The notes under the pieces: model-generated | What the model saw: the letters and a program-made list of their open reading frames with translations, nothing else | Databases searched by the model: none | Told to the model about the DNA's origin: nothing | Made by a program: the position numbers and the translations under genes | NCBI GenBank assembly: GCA_015680685.1 | Contig: MNCI01015910.1 | Coordinates: forward strand, 1,615,497 to 1,679,496 | Length of the DNA: 64,000 nt | Direction: 5' to 3' | From: Gnetum montanum | Lineage: Eukaryota > Streptophyta > Gnetopsida > Gnetales > Gnetaceae | Part shown: positions 10,988 through 23,188 of the stretch, piece after piece | How positions within the stretch are numbered: position 1 is the first letter of the stretch | How the letters are laid out: every line of letters starts with the position of its first letter

Positions 10988-11807
10988 TGATGAGTGGCAA
11001 GGTATCCTTACACCCAACCATATGAATCATAGACATTCACATGCGATCTAGTCAAATTTTGTAGACTTTAATTACCAAGTATGCTAGAGCTAAATGGTGA
11101 GTTCATGTTGTTCGTTCATTGTCTTCCTAGTCTCACTTATGAAATGCAAGTGTATGATTAAGTGCAACTAAGGTATAAGAATTTTTATTATTCTATGTTT
11201 TATCAATTGATCACCTTAAACAAGAATAAAAGTAAGAGTAACTAAGTGCTAAGTAAACTATTGTCTAATTTTGCCTAATACAAGTAACTGTCCCCACTTC
11301 CTGGACACATCTTGAACTTTGTGTAAACATTGCTAGGTTCTTAAACACTAACTATTTTTGAGCTACCAAGTGTCACATGTATGTTCGAAGGGGTCATGCT
11401 TGTGTATTTTAATTGGTTGCTTAATTAACCAAAATTAATTGTTGAAGGAATAACATCAATGTAAACTTCATGAAATCACAATATGTAAATGCATAAAAAA
11501 AGAAAGTCTTAAGTGTTGCAAGGATGAATTAAAGAGCTCATCTTTATTTGCCAACACAATGGTGTGTTTAGGTACATCAATGATTGAATAAAGATCTAAT
11601 CAGACTTAGACCTCTTGCTACAGGCACTTGGGAAATATTCTAACTCTCAAATGAACAAGCTGCAAGAGTTTCACTACTTGACTACAAAAACTACCCCCGA
11701 ATCATGTGCCCAAGGGCTGTATTTATAGGCTCAGGAGTAACCCTGTGATATTGAATGCTCAATATTGCATCTTGGGCCACAATATTGCATACTCGATATT
11801 GGAATCA
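10988..11807 (-). repeat. Ath-1 5' LTR (820 bp)
   Basis: Minus strand TGATTCC (11807) to CACTCATCA (10988). Its U3 has several AATATT/GATATT palindromes (11747-11800), which look like C-to-T-decayed forms of the GATATC array of Ath-3. TATA box CCTATAAATA at 11720-11729 (minus). Confidence 0.82.
11720..11729 (-). promoter_or_regulatory. TATA box of Ath-1 LTR
   Basis: Minus-strand CCTATAAATA, about 80 bp below the LTR start. Confidence 0.6.
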
Positions 11808-11812
11808 CTTTG

Positions 11813-12391
11813 ATATCAGAGCTTATTGAAAATATGATTCATCATCTATTAAACTTGATGATGTTTCAGTGTGGGAGACTTTCATTACTAAGTTTTACAT
11901 TTGATAATTCCTTGTTAATCTTCTCAATAACCAAAGTTAGCTTTTGAACCTTAGTCATTATGTCTGAGTTCTCCTTCTTAAGATTAGAGCATTTAGTATA
12001 AATTTCAACTATTTCTACTTTCTTACTATGTAAAGACTTTTTCATTTTGATGCATAAATTTTAAAAGGAGATTATCTCATTACAAAGTAACTCATATCTT
12101 TCATCCAAAGTATTCTCATCTTCCTTAACTTCATCATCATAGAGTGGATCATTGATGGGCTCCTAATTTGCCAAGGCCGTGCATAGAAGATGTGAATCTT
12201 TGGGACCATCATAAGTTTCTTCTTCATTATCCCAACTTGTAAAGAGGTTCCTTGTTATCCTTTTGTCAATAGACTCTTTCTTTTGTAACCTACAAGCACT
12301 AGGAAATTTAGAGGCCATATGACCTCTTTTGTCACATATCCAACATTCTATATAGAAAAGATATCAAGATTAGAAATTTTGGATTGCTTAC
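11813..12391 (-). pseudogene. Cop-1 Ty1/copia gag, C-terminal piece
   Basis: Continues the gag whose N-terminal piece lies at 47782-48605; Ath-2 (12392-47776) separates them and both sides carry CTTAC. Minus-strand reading gives a CCHC-type zinc knuckle, CWICDKRGHMASKF (last Cys replaced by Phe, about 12345-12305), then an acidic region (EEETYDGPKDSHLLCTALAN, YDDEVKEDENTLDERYELL) and a lysine-rich coiled-coil-like tail (KMKKSLHSKKVEIVEIY). This order is typical of plant copia gag, similar to Sirevirus/SIRE elements. It is cut at 11812 by the Ath-1 LTR; the rest of Cop-1 is outside the window. Confidence 0.82.
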
Positions 12392-13475
12392 TAATGAGTA
12401 GGTGGGTACCCCCTACGCCCAACCATACAAATCACAAGTGTTCACACACAATCCAGTTGAATTCCATGGATGGGACTAGTTGTGTAATCTAGATCATTAT
12501 TCTTTGATCACAGTTCTCTATCTTCCCACTTGGACTAGTGGTAGCTTTGTCATGTATGATTTAGTCTAGAGTGAGGCATATGATTCTTGATGTTTTTTAG
12601 CCTTATGCTACTCCTAATAATAATAAAGAAATCAATTATTTATACTAATTAACAACAAAAAGTAAAGTATAAAGTAGCCTATGGGTGATGAGTGTCTATT
12701 TCCAACTTGTTGTACATGTCCTAAACCTACGTATCCACTACTAGGATTACTAAGCACTATGCTACTAGGTGAACCAAGCAGTAATGCTATTAAGATTACT
12801 AAGTAAATATGTGTTTATGTTCAAAACTAGTTGTGCTCATTCTACCAATTCATTAATATGCATGGAAACATAAATATTAACTAAGTACATGAAAAGTAAA
12901 TTGCATGGAAAGTAAATCTAATATAAGTCAGAGTGCTACAATGAATAAGAATAAATCTTGATCTTATTGCCATTCATGGAATATGTCTAGGTACATTGCC
13001 ACTCTCTTTAGATGCTATATAATTAACTCAAATCCACACCACAGGTGCTCACTGACTATTTTTTGAGACTATGGAATAAAATTGCAAGAGTTTCATTGCT
13101 TTATTGACAAAAGAATGCCAATACATAGAGCACATGTATTTATGGGTGAAAATAGACATTGCATTGATGAGGCCACATCAACGCATCATTACATGCATCG
13201 ATGGGATTTCATTGGCGAGGTTGCATCAACGTGGCTACTTCAAAGTGATTGTGTTAACATAGCACCATTGATGTAGTTGCTTCAAAGCGACTACGTCGAG
13301 GTGACCCATTAACGTGGTTGCTTCGAAGCAACAATGTCAAGGTGACTACCTTGAAGTAGCTGCCTCAAAGCAGCTATGTCGACATGGCTACATCGAAGTG
13401 GTTGTGTCAACGTGATTGCATCGAAGTGGCTACACCAATGCAATCTCACCAATGCAGCCAATTGATGCTTCATCA
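12392..13475 (-). repeat. Ath-2 3' LTR (1084 bp)
   Basis: Minus strand TGATGAAGCATC (13475) to the mutated end (TAATGAGT on the plus strand instead of TGATGAGT). U3 (13160-13470) is an array of about 18-21-bp units built on GTGGCTACATCGAAGTG. TATA-like CCCATAAATA at 13137-13146. It pairs with 46745-47776. Confidence 0.85.
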
Positions 13476-13490
13476 TACCCTCACAACTAA
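13476..13490 (-). other. Ath-2 polypurine tract
   Basis: Minus-strand GTTGTGAGGGTA directly before the 3' LTR start TGATGAAGC. Equivalent tracts TTTGTGGGGGTA and TTGTGGGGGTA precede the 3' LTRs of Ath-4 and Ath-5. Confidence 0.75.
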
Positions 13491-15654
13491 GTAAAATCTT
13501 GTCCTTGAGTTAATAGGATAGGACTTAGCTTCCTTTACAAAAAATTGGGAATCATGGAACTATTTATTGATGCTAACTACTAACTAACTCTGAGTGTCAC
13601 ATTACAAAATCTTATTCAAGTGGATGCATACAAAATGACAAAGTGCCAACAATAATGGATAGACATTGAAGATTACAAAATTTGTAGATGTCCTTGGAAA
13701 TCCGTTTAAGATGATTCTTCTTGTTGTTGCTAGTGGTGGCAAGCTTCCAACCTTAATTGTTATGTCAATGCTTCTCTAGTTATGTAGAACATTCTTGAAG
13801 GATGGGCTAATATTTCTTCTCATCATCCCATGGATCTAGTAAACATGTGATGTTTGAACTACTATCTTGTATGTGCTATGATTTGTCCATGGGCATATCC
13901 TTTGTTATCCCTCTCTTGGCTTCGTTTTTGTGCCTGGAAAAAGACCTTCTTCCTTAGGTGTTTCTTTTAGCATCAAATGCAGTCTCCAAAGGATCACGAT
14001 TAGCTTTGGTAAATTTTCATTAATAATTAACCCTTTTTGGATCCTTTAGTTTGCATTTAAGTATAAGGTGATGATAGCGTACTATGCTTAAGGCTATGAG
14101 GTAACTAAAATCATCAAGCTGTTCGACTTATGTTGGTTAATTACTATTAGTTACCATGATGTGTGAAAATAGGATGTTAGAAAACATTTCAAAAATTTCA
14201 AAGCAGACATCCCTAGGCCCCATGCCTAACAAGTGTAACTCTAAAACCACACAAGTTTCAAATAATGAAAACCCAAGGTCCAATGCAAAACATGGCGAAC
14301 AAATTTTTTAGAAGTTGAAGGATATTGAGATAGAGAAGTAGGAAAAACTAATTAATATTTATGAGAAGTAGGCTTAAAATCATGCATAAAATTTAGAGAA
14401 ACCATCATTGATATTTTAAAATATATAAAGGTTAGCTCAAAGTTGTGATTAACAAAAGTTATGTGAGTGGGTCCTTCCCAAAGTAGGCTCTTGTTTTAAT
14501 GCCCTTGCATAACTACTTCTATAGATGTCTGTGGGCACCCTAGAAGTTAAATGTAGATCATGTCTTTATTCCAAATAACATACAACTACCATGTTTATGA
14601 TGTTTCACTATACTACACAAAACCAAAAGGCTCATAATTTTATGTAGTAGTGAGGTGAACAATGGAATGAGAAGGGATTGCGGAGATTAGGATGTAAGGT
14701 GCCTATCATGTTCACAATAGGTTCTTGTCTCAAATGTGATTAAAATGATTCACATACCTATTCGTCCAAGTTTTAGACCAAGTCCATATAACTAACAATG
14801 ACCTTGCATTGATGTGTTTCCTCTTGCCTACCACCATGAGTCCATAACCACCTCAAAGAACAATCAACACCTCAAAAAGAGAAGAAAAGAGAAGAAGAGA
14901 AGAAGGGCCTTAGTTAGAGGGGAGCCTTTAGGCATGGGTAACATGTCATTCTAGGCCCATAACTAGTGCTTGTAGTGCATTATTGTGTCTAAGGGGTGTG
15001 CTTTGAATTCTCATTATTATTATTTTAATGTTTTTTATTTTCCTTTATTTCTTTTTTCTTTTTGAATTTTAAATATTTTTTTTGAAATGGGAATCACACC
15101 ATGCAAAGACATAGCTTCCTTTTTATTGGTTGATGAAGGAGTTATGATACATTCCAAGAGGAGCTATAAACCACATGAAGGAAGTCAAAAAGGAAATCTA
15201 ACAAGTCCCCTTGAGGTCACATCATTTGTCATTCCCACTTGGTTGTTTTCTCTTTCTTCAAGGTATAATGATCATTAATGAATTTCAGTTTCATAAAAGA
15301 AGAATCAAATTGTTTTCATGATAAAGACCTTTTATTTAGAGAACTAGAGGGATGGACAAGGTGGCATCACTACTTTACACAATTACTTACTCAATCATCT
15401 TAATAGTATTGCACAAAAAACCCAACACATAACATTGACTTCTACATCATGACATGGTAATATTATTAACAAAACATAAAATAAATTTATAAAACATAAG
15501 GAAAATGACTCAAGAAAAGAGAAAAGTATAAAGAAAAGAAAAGAAAAATGTTAGGAAATGAAAAATTTATTAAGAATTAAAAAAAATGAAAAGAAATAGG
15601 AAATGATAAAAAATTGTAAAATAAAAAGGTAAAAACACTTATTCGTTCTTGAAC
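13491..15654 (-). other. Ath-2 3' non-coding region
   Basis: No gene seen. It has the two conserved blocks of this family: 14464-14510 (GTGGGTCC, then CCCAAAGTAGGC, then ATGCCCTTGCATAAC) and 14905-15010 (AGGGCCTTAGTTAGAGG to GGGGTGTGCTTTGAATTC). 15440-15640 is strongly A-rich. Confidence 0.65.
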
Positions 15655-15751
15655 TAGGATAGAGCATCTCCTCCATGACTAATCTTATGGCTGCACATTT
15701 GAGAGATGGACTGCACAATCCCTTGGTTATACACCACTAGTTTCCCATATA
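15655..15751 (-). pseudogene. Ath-2 terminal coding fragment
   Basis: Minus-strand reading gives CSHKISHGGDALS, matching the end of Ath-1 pol (FQLNHGGDGHPY) and of Ath-3 (FQFSHGGDGHLC). It shows that Ath-2 kept the last codons of the polyprotein although RT to integrase are missing. The Ath-3 target duplication ATCAC abuts at 15752. Confidence 0.7.
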
Positions 15752-15756
15752 TCACT

Positions 15757-16582
15757 GATGGTATGTGATATCGCATGGGCTGCGATATCATGTACGCGAT
15801 ATCGCGTTGGCCCCTGCGATATCGTGTACGTGATATCGTAGCCCATCGCCTTGTCTATAAAGAAGAGGCGGCTTTCCCTTGTAAGATAATCTAGATCTAG
15901 ACCCTTAGCTAAACTCTAGTAGTTTTACCATTCCAGAGATAGAATAATTTCCATGTGCCCGCAGTAAGAGTCTCAAAGTGAATGGATCTTTATTCAAAAA
16001 AATTGTACTTGAGCACACATTTGTGTATGGAAATAAAGACGAATTTTCTGATAAACCTTGTAGTGCATGGACTAAGATAAATAGGATTTAATTAATGTTA
16101 AATATTTAAATGCTTTTTTAGATAATTAATCTCTCTCAACCCTTTACTCTCCTAGTTAAGTGCATTCAGTACGACCGCTTCGAGCATGTGTGTAATGCTT
16201 GCTAACCCAGTAACGAATAGTGTTTGGTAATCCCAGTGGCATTTCATTGGTTCAAGGTGTGTACGGTAAGTGGGAATGGATATTAATGCTAGGATACTTA
16301 GAACTTAGTTAGTGAATAGTTAATTAAAGTTAGTCATTTAGTCTCTTCACCCTTCACCTCTTAGCATAGGCATTAAAAAGATAAAAGACATAAAAATCAT
16401 ATACCTCGGACTTACTTAACCATACAACCATGACAATACAAGTAAGTCTGGGAAGACAACGATTGATTAACCTGAAGTATTCCATTAGGGCGCATAAGCA
16501 CTTAGTCCTTAGAGTTCGACTAGATCGCACGTGCACGCTCATATTCGTATGGTTGAGTGTAGGGGTACCTTGCCACTCATCA
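15757..16582 (+). repeat. Ath-3 5' LTR (826 bp)
   Basis: Starts TGATGGTATG, ends CACTCATCA. U3 carries five GATATC palindromes at 15768, 15784, 15798, 15818 and 15832. TATA box TATAAA at 15856-15861. The last 469 bp match 43438-43907. Confidence 0.87.
15856..15861 (+). promoter_or_regulatory. TATA box of Ath-3 5' LTR
   Basis: TATAAA within TTGTCTATAAAGAAG, directly after the GATATC array. Confidence 0.65.
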
Positions 16583-16583
16583 T

Positions 16584-16601
16584 TGGCGCCATTGCCAGGG
16601 A
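16584..16601 (+). other. Ath-3 primer-binding site, tRNA-Asp type
   Basis: TGGCGCCATTGCCAGGGA, one base after the LTR. It differs at two positions from TGGCGCCGTTGCCGGGGA, the tRNA-Asp complement used by Athila elements. Confidence 0.82.
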
Positions 16602-16731
16602 CTTAGTTGTTTGTGCGCTACGTAGAACATAGGAGATCATCCATATCGTTGGGAAGCTAAAACAAACCCTTAGGGTTAATCAAATGAAAAAAATAACATA
16701 ACGGTAAAAAACACACCGAAACAAGACTAAA

Positions 16732-19124
16732 ATGTCTTCTTCTTCGAACAAAAACACTTCACTGCCTAGGAACAACACAAGAGACAGTCGGCGACATAAC
16801 ACACATAACCAAAGATTGCCGGTTCCTCAAAAATTTAGTGTGGTATATATTCATCAGGATGAATATATACTTGACTTTACCTGTCTTTCATCAAGACGAA
16901 CAACTGCGTTGGAGAGACTTGGAGGGTAACATAGTGTTGCCTCTAGACAGAGCAACCACCAACATGCTCCTTCATGCCCTTGCATGAATAGACATGTTAC
17001 AATTATATGCTGAGTATGTTGTAAGTGATTACAATGCAACAGACTACCATCCCACCGAAGCGCAATGTCAACGAGACTTATGGCAGGAGAGTTACCACAC
17101 ATCTTTGAAGGGCAAAGGATCCCATAACGCTCCATCCGTCATAAGCGAAATTGAGGGTGGTGAACCTATTTCAATAGGTTCTCCAAAAAATAATGTTCCT
17201 CCTCTTAACGATGGTGAGGAGGTGGTGTATCAGAACTTTAGCTCCATGATTTACAACCCTAGTTCTGATCCCCACGAACACCAAGTGTTCAACAAGGGAA
17301 CACAGACACATGATAAGGGTGAGCATTCTGATCGTCATCATGATCGGGGCTCGGACCACCGAAGAGAAGGTAGGAAACATCATCATGGCGATGGTTCTCC
17401 TTCTTCTTCACCTTCATTGTCACATTCACCCTCTCCTTCAACATCAGGATGCAGTCACAAGGAACCTAACCGTGAGGATAAGGGTAAACAAAATGAGAGA
17501 CCTCGATGAGAGAGTCGAGAGCGAGGATGAGTGCATTCTAGAGAATCAAGGCATGGAAGAAGGAAAAGTAGGAAACCACGTAGACATCATAGATGCTATG
17601 AGAGAAATGACCATGAAGAACCCCTACTTGCAACCTGAAGCATGTTAGACATTACGAAGGTCATTAGAATACCTATAAGGCACCAGAAAGATAGCAGGAT
17701 CAAGAGATTAGACATGAATAATATCCCACAATTTGAGGGGGGATACAATGCTGATCCTCAAAACCATCTACAGGAATTTCATGATGCTTGTGCCTTGCAG
17801 AATATCGAGAATGAGTGGAAAAAACTAAAGTTGTTCCCAAGGATACTCATAAAAGAAGCAGAAAGTTGGTACTAGTCCTTAGAACCGAAATCCATTTGAA
17901 GGTGGAGTACGATGCTAGAACTATTTAACGATAAGTATCAAACTTACTCCCGAGTGTCCAACTTGCGAAAGCAAATCCAAGGATGGAAACAAGGAACTCA
18001 TGAACCCTTGGATGCTGCCATGGGCTGATATTATGCACTGTTACATTGTTGCCTGGGCCATGGTTACTCACAGCAGAATCAACTCCACCATCTCGTAGAT
18101 GGAATTAGGCACAAAACTAGGAGAACCCTTGGAATGTATGAATAAGGGAGATTATCAGAGCTTAGGTCTCATCAAATCCATAGATTTTTGGAGCAAGTAG
18201 CTAAGGAATAAGGAGAGCTACGTAAGAGAGAAAGCAAGGAAGAGTATAATCACGATCCTTCCCTCCGAAAAAGGGGAGTAAGATTCTGTGAGGAGGAGGA
18301 TGAGTCACCACTTGAAGAGTTAGTGAATAGGAAAACCTTGCTGCTCCAAAAACTAACAATAGAAGTATTGGCTAAGGTAGATCAGATGTAGGACTCCTTA
18401 GATAGTAGATTTGAAATCATTTTTAAAATCGTAGAGGAGTCTAAGGAGTGAAGTAGTGAACGAGATAAAAAGAAAATGAGGGATTTGGACCATGCACGTA
18501 ACAAAGGTAAGGGTAAAATGACCATCACTGAAGAGGTTGTGGATTCTGCACATAATGACGGTGGATGTGAGATATGCCAATATGACCATCCTAAGGGATG
18601 TTGCTCGATAATCTCACATCTACAAGAGTCTGTGGTGTATGTACTCAACCCACGACTTAACAAATAACAAGCACCCGAAAGGTTACCTTATCCCCAAGGT
18701 AACCCAAGGCAGTTCCACCAACCTTTAACATATTATCCAAGTGGAACTCCGCCACAATCTATTAAATAATACCAGTAGTGGAAATACCCACAGTCATGGG
18801 GGATGCCACTACCTAGGCGAGAATACCCTTACCAGCAACCGGATTCATATGGCTACTACGTGCAGCAACCAATCTCTCCAAGTGACTCTATTGGTCACGT
18901 GACCCCACAACGTCACTACCAAGCTTGGGAGTACTATAGGACTCCTTCTTCTGGGAGAGACACACCACATGCATACTATCCTTCGAACCCATCCATGACT
19001 CTTAAACCAATAGCTCCACTACCACCTGCTCTAGCGATGTAAGTGGAACTCCCCACTCAACCGCAGCAACGTAATGCTACGAGAGCTGTAAACTTTCAAC
19101 CCGCTACTAGTTTTGACAACCGTA
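16732..19124 (+). pseudogene. Ath-3 gag (degenerate, truncated by Tat-1)
   Basis: Start at ATG 16732. N-terminal FHQDEQLRWRDLEGNIVLPL, then a His/Asp/Ser-rich region (17280-17430). The conserved gag domain is at 17642-18150: MNNIPQFEGGYNADPQNHLQ, LKLFPRILIKEAESWY, TMLELFNDKYQTYSRVSNLR and LVDGIRHKTRRTLGMY, similar to Athila gag. The compact motif CEICQYDHPKGC is at about 18565-18600. The C-terminal part (18700-19030) is rich in proline, tyrosine and glutamine. Several in-frame stops and shifts (for example 17874 and 18664). It breaks at 19129 where Tat-1 enters; the frame resumes after 40844. Confidence 0.85.
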
Positions 19125-19129
19125 CAACG

Positions 19130-20686
19130 TGTAGCGACCGAAAACATCAATGGCTGGAAAACACCGAGGGGTCGACGGGTGCGACAGTCTCGACCCTGTA
19201 CCCATGGGAGGGTCGTGCTAGGTGTGAGCAGATATGGGGCACCCTGAATAGTGTGGTCGATCAGACAGAGACTTAATTGGCGTCTATATAGCCTTTTGCA
19301 ACATATAATTTGAAAACGGGAACGAAAGCGTGAAGTAATGTGTTAAAAGTAAATGAGGTAGAAAGTAATGTGAAGCATAGAAATAAGCAGAAAATAAAGT
19401 AAAATGCAGTTAGAAAAGTGCACCGCTCCGAAGCTATAAGATTGCTCTGTCAAGATGGGTACAGTCGGCTGCACAGCGTTGGGGAGTGTAGAGATCCTGA
19501 GAGTAACCAGGACGTGTAGAGCAAAGCTGCTATGTGCTTGGGCACAGACTTGGGAGCTAACAATGCAAAACTTCTACCAAGGTGGTAGAAAGGGAGACAG
19601 AATAAAATTCTAGCTAAAAATGCTAACTGTTTGTAGTGTCAAACAGAAAGCTTACAATGCTCAGTGCCCAATGTTACAATGCTTGTTTTAGAACGTCTAG
19701 AGATAGTCCAACCCTTTGAGCGCTGCTCATCAAGGTATTTATAGGGTTAAAGGGAACACGAAAGGGGCGGTTTGGATGCCACATGCCCTAGGCCCACGTT
19801 GACTTGCTAGCACCGCATGTGCCATGTATAACCGTTGGACCTACATGACCATTGTAATGCGAGCCTGCTATGCCGTAACTATGAGGTTGCCATGTAGTAA
19901 TTGCATTATCAACATCTGTAGACATGTGCCAACGGTCTAATTAGGTGAAGTGCATTGATGTCACACAAGTACCCGCATGCTTTGCTGTGCTTTGTGGCAT
20001 AGCATGCTCAGCGTGCATTCCGCTACATGTGTGTTGTATGCTTTCTATGGTATGCTACGTTGCGTAGCGTAGCGACTGGCCTTAGTCGCGAAAACTTTGC
20101 CAATGTGCAAAATTTGCCTTCTGTGTTATGAGACTTGCGAACTTGTTGATTCTGCCCTTTGAGCTGCCTTCTGTCTCTTCTACAGGATTGCTACGCCTCA
20201 CTGCACCATGTAGCTCAGCGTAGTGTAGTAGCAGATATGGTCCACCGCTTCCTGACGGAAAGGGACATTGTTGAAGGACCTAAAGTTCGGCAATGGAGCT
20301 GGTTGTATAGCTGTTGCCATGCTACGCTATGTTGCATAGCGTAGCAGTTCATTCTACAATTTTTTTGGAAGCTTGCTATGCTACATAGCGGGGCGTAGCG
20401 TACCGTAGCAAACTTTGTGACTTAGAAAACTTGTTGAACTGTTTCGTGCATCCTGAGCATTACTATTAACTTTGCGCACCATTTCTGAGCAGGCTATCGA
20501 CTAGGCAAACTACTTAGGTGGATAGGTAGGATGATTCGTAGAGCCTGTTTACACCTAAAGTAGAAAATTTGCTGAACTGGTCGGCTTGAATTTAGAGCAT
20601 TCTCGTCCCGAAGAACTGTCGTAGTGTTGTGCAAATTACAAGGCCTGGTGAAGCGAGAATGACTTCGAATTTTTTGGGGTGTTTCA
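19130..20686 (-). repeat. Tat-1 3' LTR (1557 bp)
   Basis: Ends TGTAGCGACCG (19130) and GTTTCA (20686) on the plus strand. Matches 39470-40839 along its length except about 20410-20620, which the 5' LTR lacks. Differences are mostly C/T or G/A. TATA CCTATAAATA at 19736-19745 (minus). U3 has palindromic words such as GCTACGCTATG and TAGCGTAGCAG (20040-20410). Confidence 0.9.
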
Positions 20687-20700
20687 TTGGCCCCTCTTTG
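20687..20700 (-). other. Tat-1 polypurine tract
   Basis: Minus-strand AAAGAGGGGCCAA directly before the 3' LTR start TGAAAC; it primes plus-strand DNA synthesis. Confidence 0.78.
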
Positions 20701-21700
20701 TTGATGTCTAGAGAACGAGCTCGATAGACGTTGACAAAGAATACAAAACACCGCAGCAGGAAAAATGCTGAGGTTGTCGCTCAGTGAGTGTCGAGACGTC
20801 GCTTGGCTGTACTTGAGAGTGTTGCATTGGTTTTGCAGAGGTTAAGGCAGAGAGCAAAGATGATGTTTAGCAGAGTCCCTTGTCAGAGTGCTCATGAGGG
20901 GCTTGTTTGCATTTTCATCTTTGGCTGGCGCTGTTCTTCAACCTCTCGTAGGACAAGTGTTTCCTTCGCAGGATGACTTGTGTTACATCTGTGAAAGGTT
21001 TTGACCTGTCTACAGATGCTTTCCATATGGCGAGTTGTGTTATGCACGTCATGGAATTTGCACTCTGAAGTAGCTGAGCTAGCCGAGGCACTCGCTTCGT
21101 GACGTGGTAACATTTGCTGCTGTCGTAAGCCATGCCCTCAGGGGCAAAGGTCTTGCTAGCTGCTAGCATTGTTGAAGTTGTTGGGCATCGTCACTGGTGT
21201 GCAATGTCCAAAGCAGGGAGGCCAGCAACGGCCTTGGCAGCACCGGCATGGAGGAGCTAGCCTCGAAGGTGCTGGGAGTTGTTGTGAGTGCGGATGCTCT
21301 GGAATCCCTACCAATGGCATGCACTCTCAGTTCGGCTATGGGATTAGCTATCACATAGCTAAACGTTGTGTGAGCTAAGGCGTTGGCAAGGGGCTGGATA
21401 GTAATAATATTGTGGCTAGGCCACAATACTATTGGAACTCCAGCTACGGGAACTAGCCAAGGAACTACCGTCAGGGCGATGGGCTGTGGCGACAGTAGGT
21501 TCAGAGGGCTAGTGTGATGTCATATGACATCTCTAGAGGGTCAGCATGATGCCAAGGATGGCGATGTCGCGTGTGTCTTGGACCATACTCTCATCGTGTC
21601 GTGAACTACGTTCTGGGGCTACGATGTCCCACCCACACATCAGCACCATGCATGCTCGTTCGACCATATTTGGTGTTGGTGCATGCTGGGGGTGCGACGT
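20701..21700 (-). other. Tat-1 3' region between pol and LTR
   Basis: I see no recognisable coding frame here; short open frames on both strands show no family motif. Base composition is more G/C-rich than the Athila-like copies. Confidence 0.5.
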
Positions 21701-21965
21701 GAACCTAGTTTAAGGTCTTGGTAGACTATGTGCTATTTTGAGGTTCCTGCAGACCACTGTGCCGGTTTAAGGTCCCAGCGGACTGTACATGCCACTTTAT
21801 TGTCATGGCGGACGGGCCATGTTAGTTTTTCATCATAGTAGATGGTGCTTGATGCCGCTAGTTTAATGTCGTTGCGGACGCTACTCGATGCTGCTAGTTT
21901 AATGTCATTACGGATGGTGCTCGCTACTGTTGCCAGTTTATTATCATAGCGGACGATGCTCGACT
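21700..21965 (+). repeat. Motif cluster 1: TAGTTTAA-GTC...GCGGAC repeats
   Basis: About seven imperfect units of 30-45 bp, each with a core such as CTAGTTTAATGTCGTTGCGGAC. Adjacent to the 3' end of the pol exon. Clusters 2 (25590-26115) and 3 (31033-31215) carry the same core in the same orientation. Confidence 0.75.
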
Positions 21966-21976
21966 ACCATTATGCT

Positions 21977-23119
21977 TCAGACGTAGTACAGCTTGAGGTA
22001 CGAGTGATTCACTGGATTGGCGGACTCGTTGCCATCCATGTCCGCTAGCTTGAAGGCTCCGTTCCCAAAGGCTTTAGTGACCACGTAAGGACCTTCCCAG
22101 TTGGTTGAGAATTTTCTCACATGCTCATGGACAGCCTTGAGGACAAGGTCTCCCTTCTGCACTAGCCATCGATGCAGGTCTGCACGGTGCTTTTGCTACT
22201 GCTTACTTTGGTAGTGCTCGATGCATCTCAGTGTTCGTGCGTGCTCCTCTTCTATTGAGTTGAGGTCGATGGTTTGCGACTCGTTGTTCTAGGCTTTGCT
22301 CACGACATCCGCGAGGATCATCTAGAGTGATGGTACCTGCAACTCAAGAGGCAACACAACTTCAGGTTTGTAAACCAGTCTGTAAGGAGTCTTACTTGTC
22401 GCGGTCTTGCACATTGTTCAGTAGGCCCAAAGAACGTAGGGGAGTTGCTCGTGCCACCACCTCTTGCTATTGTTAAGCATTTGCTTTAGCAAGTTGATGA
22501 TGGACTTATATGTAGCCTTCACCTACCCATTCGCCTATGGATAATAGGTTGAAGAGAATGATTGCTTAATGCCTAGATTGTTGCAAAAGGTTCGGGTTTC
22601 CGTGCTGCTGAATTGTGGTCCATTATCGATCACAATAGTTATTGGAAGCTCGAATCTGGTTACGATGTTGTCCAGGATGAAATGAAAGATTTGCTGAGAT
22701 GTCATATTCCTTAGGGGGATAGCTTACACCCACTTGGTAAAGTACTCAGTGGCAGTGATAATGAAACTATGCCCTGCGGAGGACTTAGGCATGATAGGCC
22801 CTATGAGGTCTAATCCCCATCATTGGAAGGGCCACATGATTTGCGTTGGGTGTAGGTCTGCAGGTGCTACATGTATGAGATTTGCGTATCTCTGGCACGT
22901 GTTGCACGTCCTAACTTTCATCAAGCAGTCACACTCCATGTGGGGCCAGTAGTACCCTAGGCATTTGATTTTTGTAGCCATAGCCCTGGGTGCTATGTGT
23001 CCACCACAAAGCCTTTCATGCACCTCATTAACTACCTTCTGCGCTTGCTCCCCACCCACACATGCTAGCAATATCCTGTCATAGGAACATTGACACAGGA
23101 TGTTATTTCCCATGAGCAC
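21977..23119 (-). pseudogene. Tat-1 integrase (degenerate)
   Basis: The N-terminal HHCC zinc finger is complete: HERLCGGH and CNTCQRY at about 23030-22880. Core motifs follow: GLDLIGPIMPKS (about 22815), TIVIDNGPQF (about 22640-22610) and a segment where the catalytic Glu is replaced by Lys (VKATYKSI, about 22520). The C-terminal domain is open over 22162-21977: LVLKAVHEHVRKFSTNWEGP and FKLADMDG. Stops break the middle. Loss of the Glu means it could not integrate even if translated. Confidence 0.85.
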
Positions 23120-23188
23120 ATATTACCGAGCATGCTTACAGATTGCATCTCTCTGGACAGATGTCAATCCACTTGAGGCTTTGCCATG

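Larger units (their letters stand above)
3015..11807 (-). mobile_element. Ath-1: Athila-like Ty3/gypsy element with full pol, decayed
   Basis: Order on the minus strand: 5' LTR (11807-10988), primer site, gag (10823-8520), protease, RT, RNase H, integrase (to 4748), then a non-coding tail (4747-3020) where Tat-2 is inserted. The 3' LTR is beyond the window. The RNase H/integrase text (QEFDF, PYHPQANGQVEV, LWAYHSTWKLPIGYSPYDL) and the tRNA-Asp-like primer site are of Athila type (family knowledge). It is the only copy here with recognisable RT and integrase of this family. The upper boundary is CA at 11806-11807 followed by CTTTG (11808-11812), the expected target duplication. Host at that site is the copia gag. 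Frames hold many stops, so it is inactive. Confidence 0.85.

Noticed and set aside
21163-21426. Short frames between Tat-1 integrase and 3' LTR as an extra gene
   Set aside because: Overlapping frames on both strands without motifs or splice-consistent continuation.
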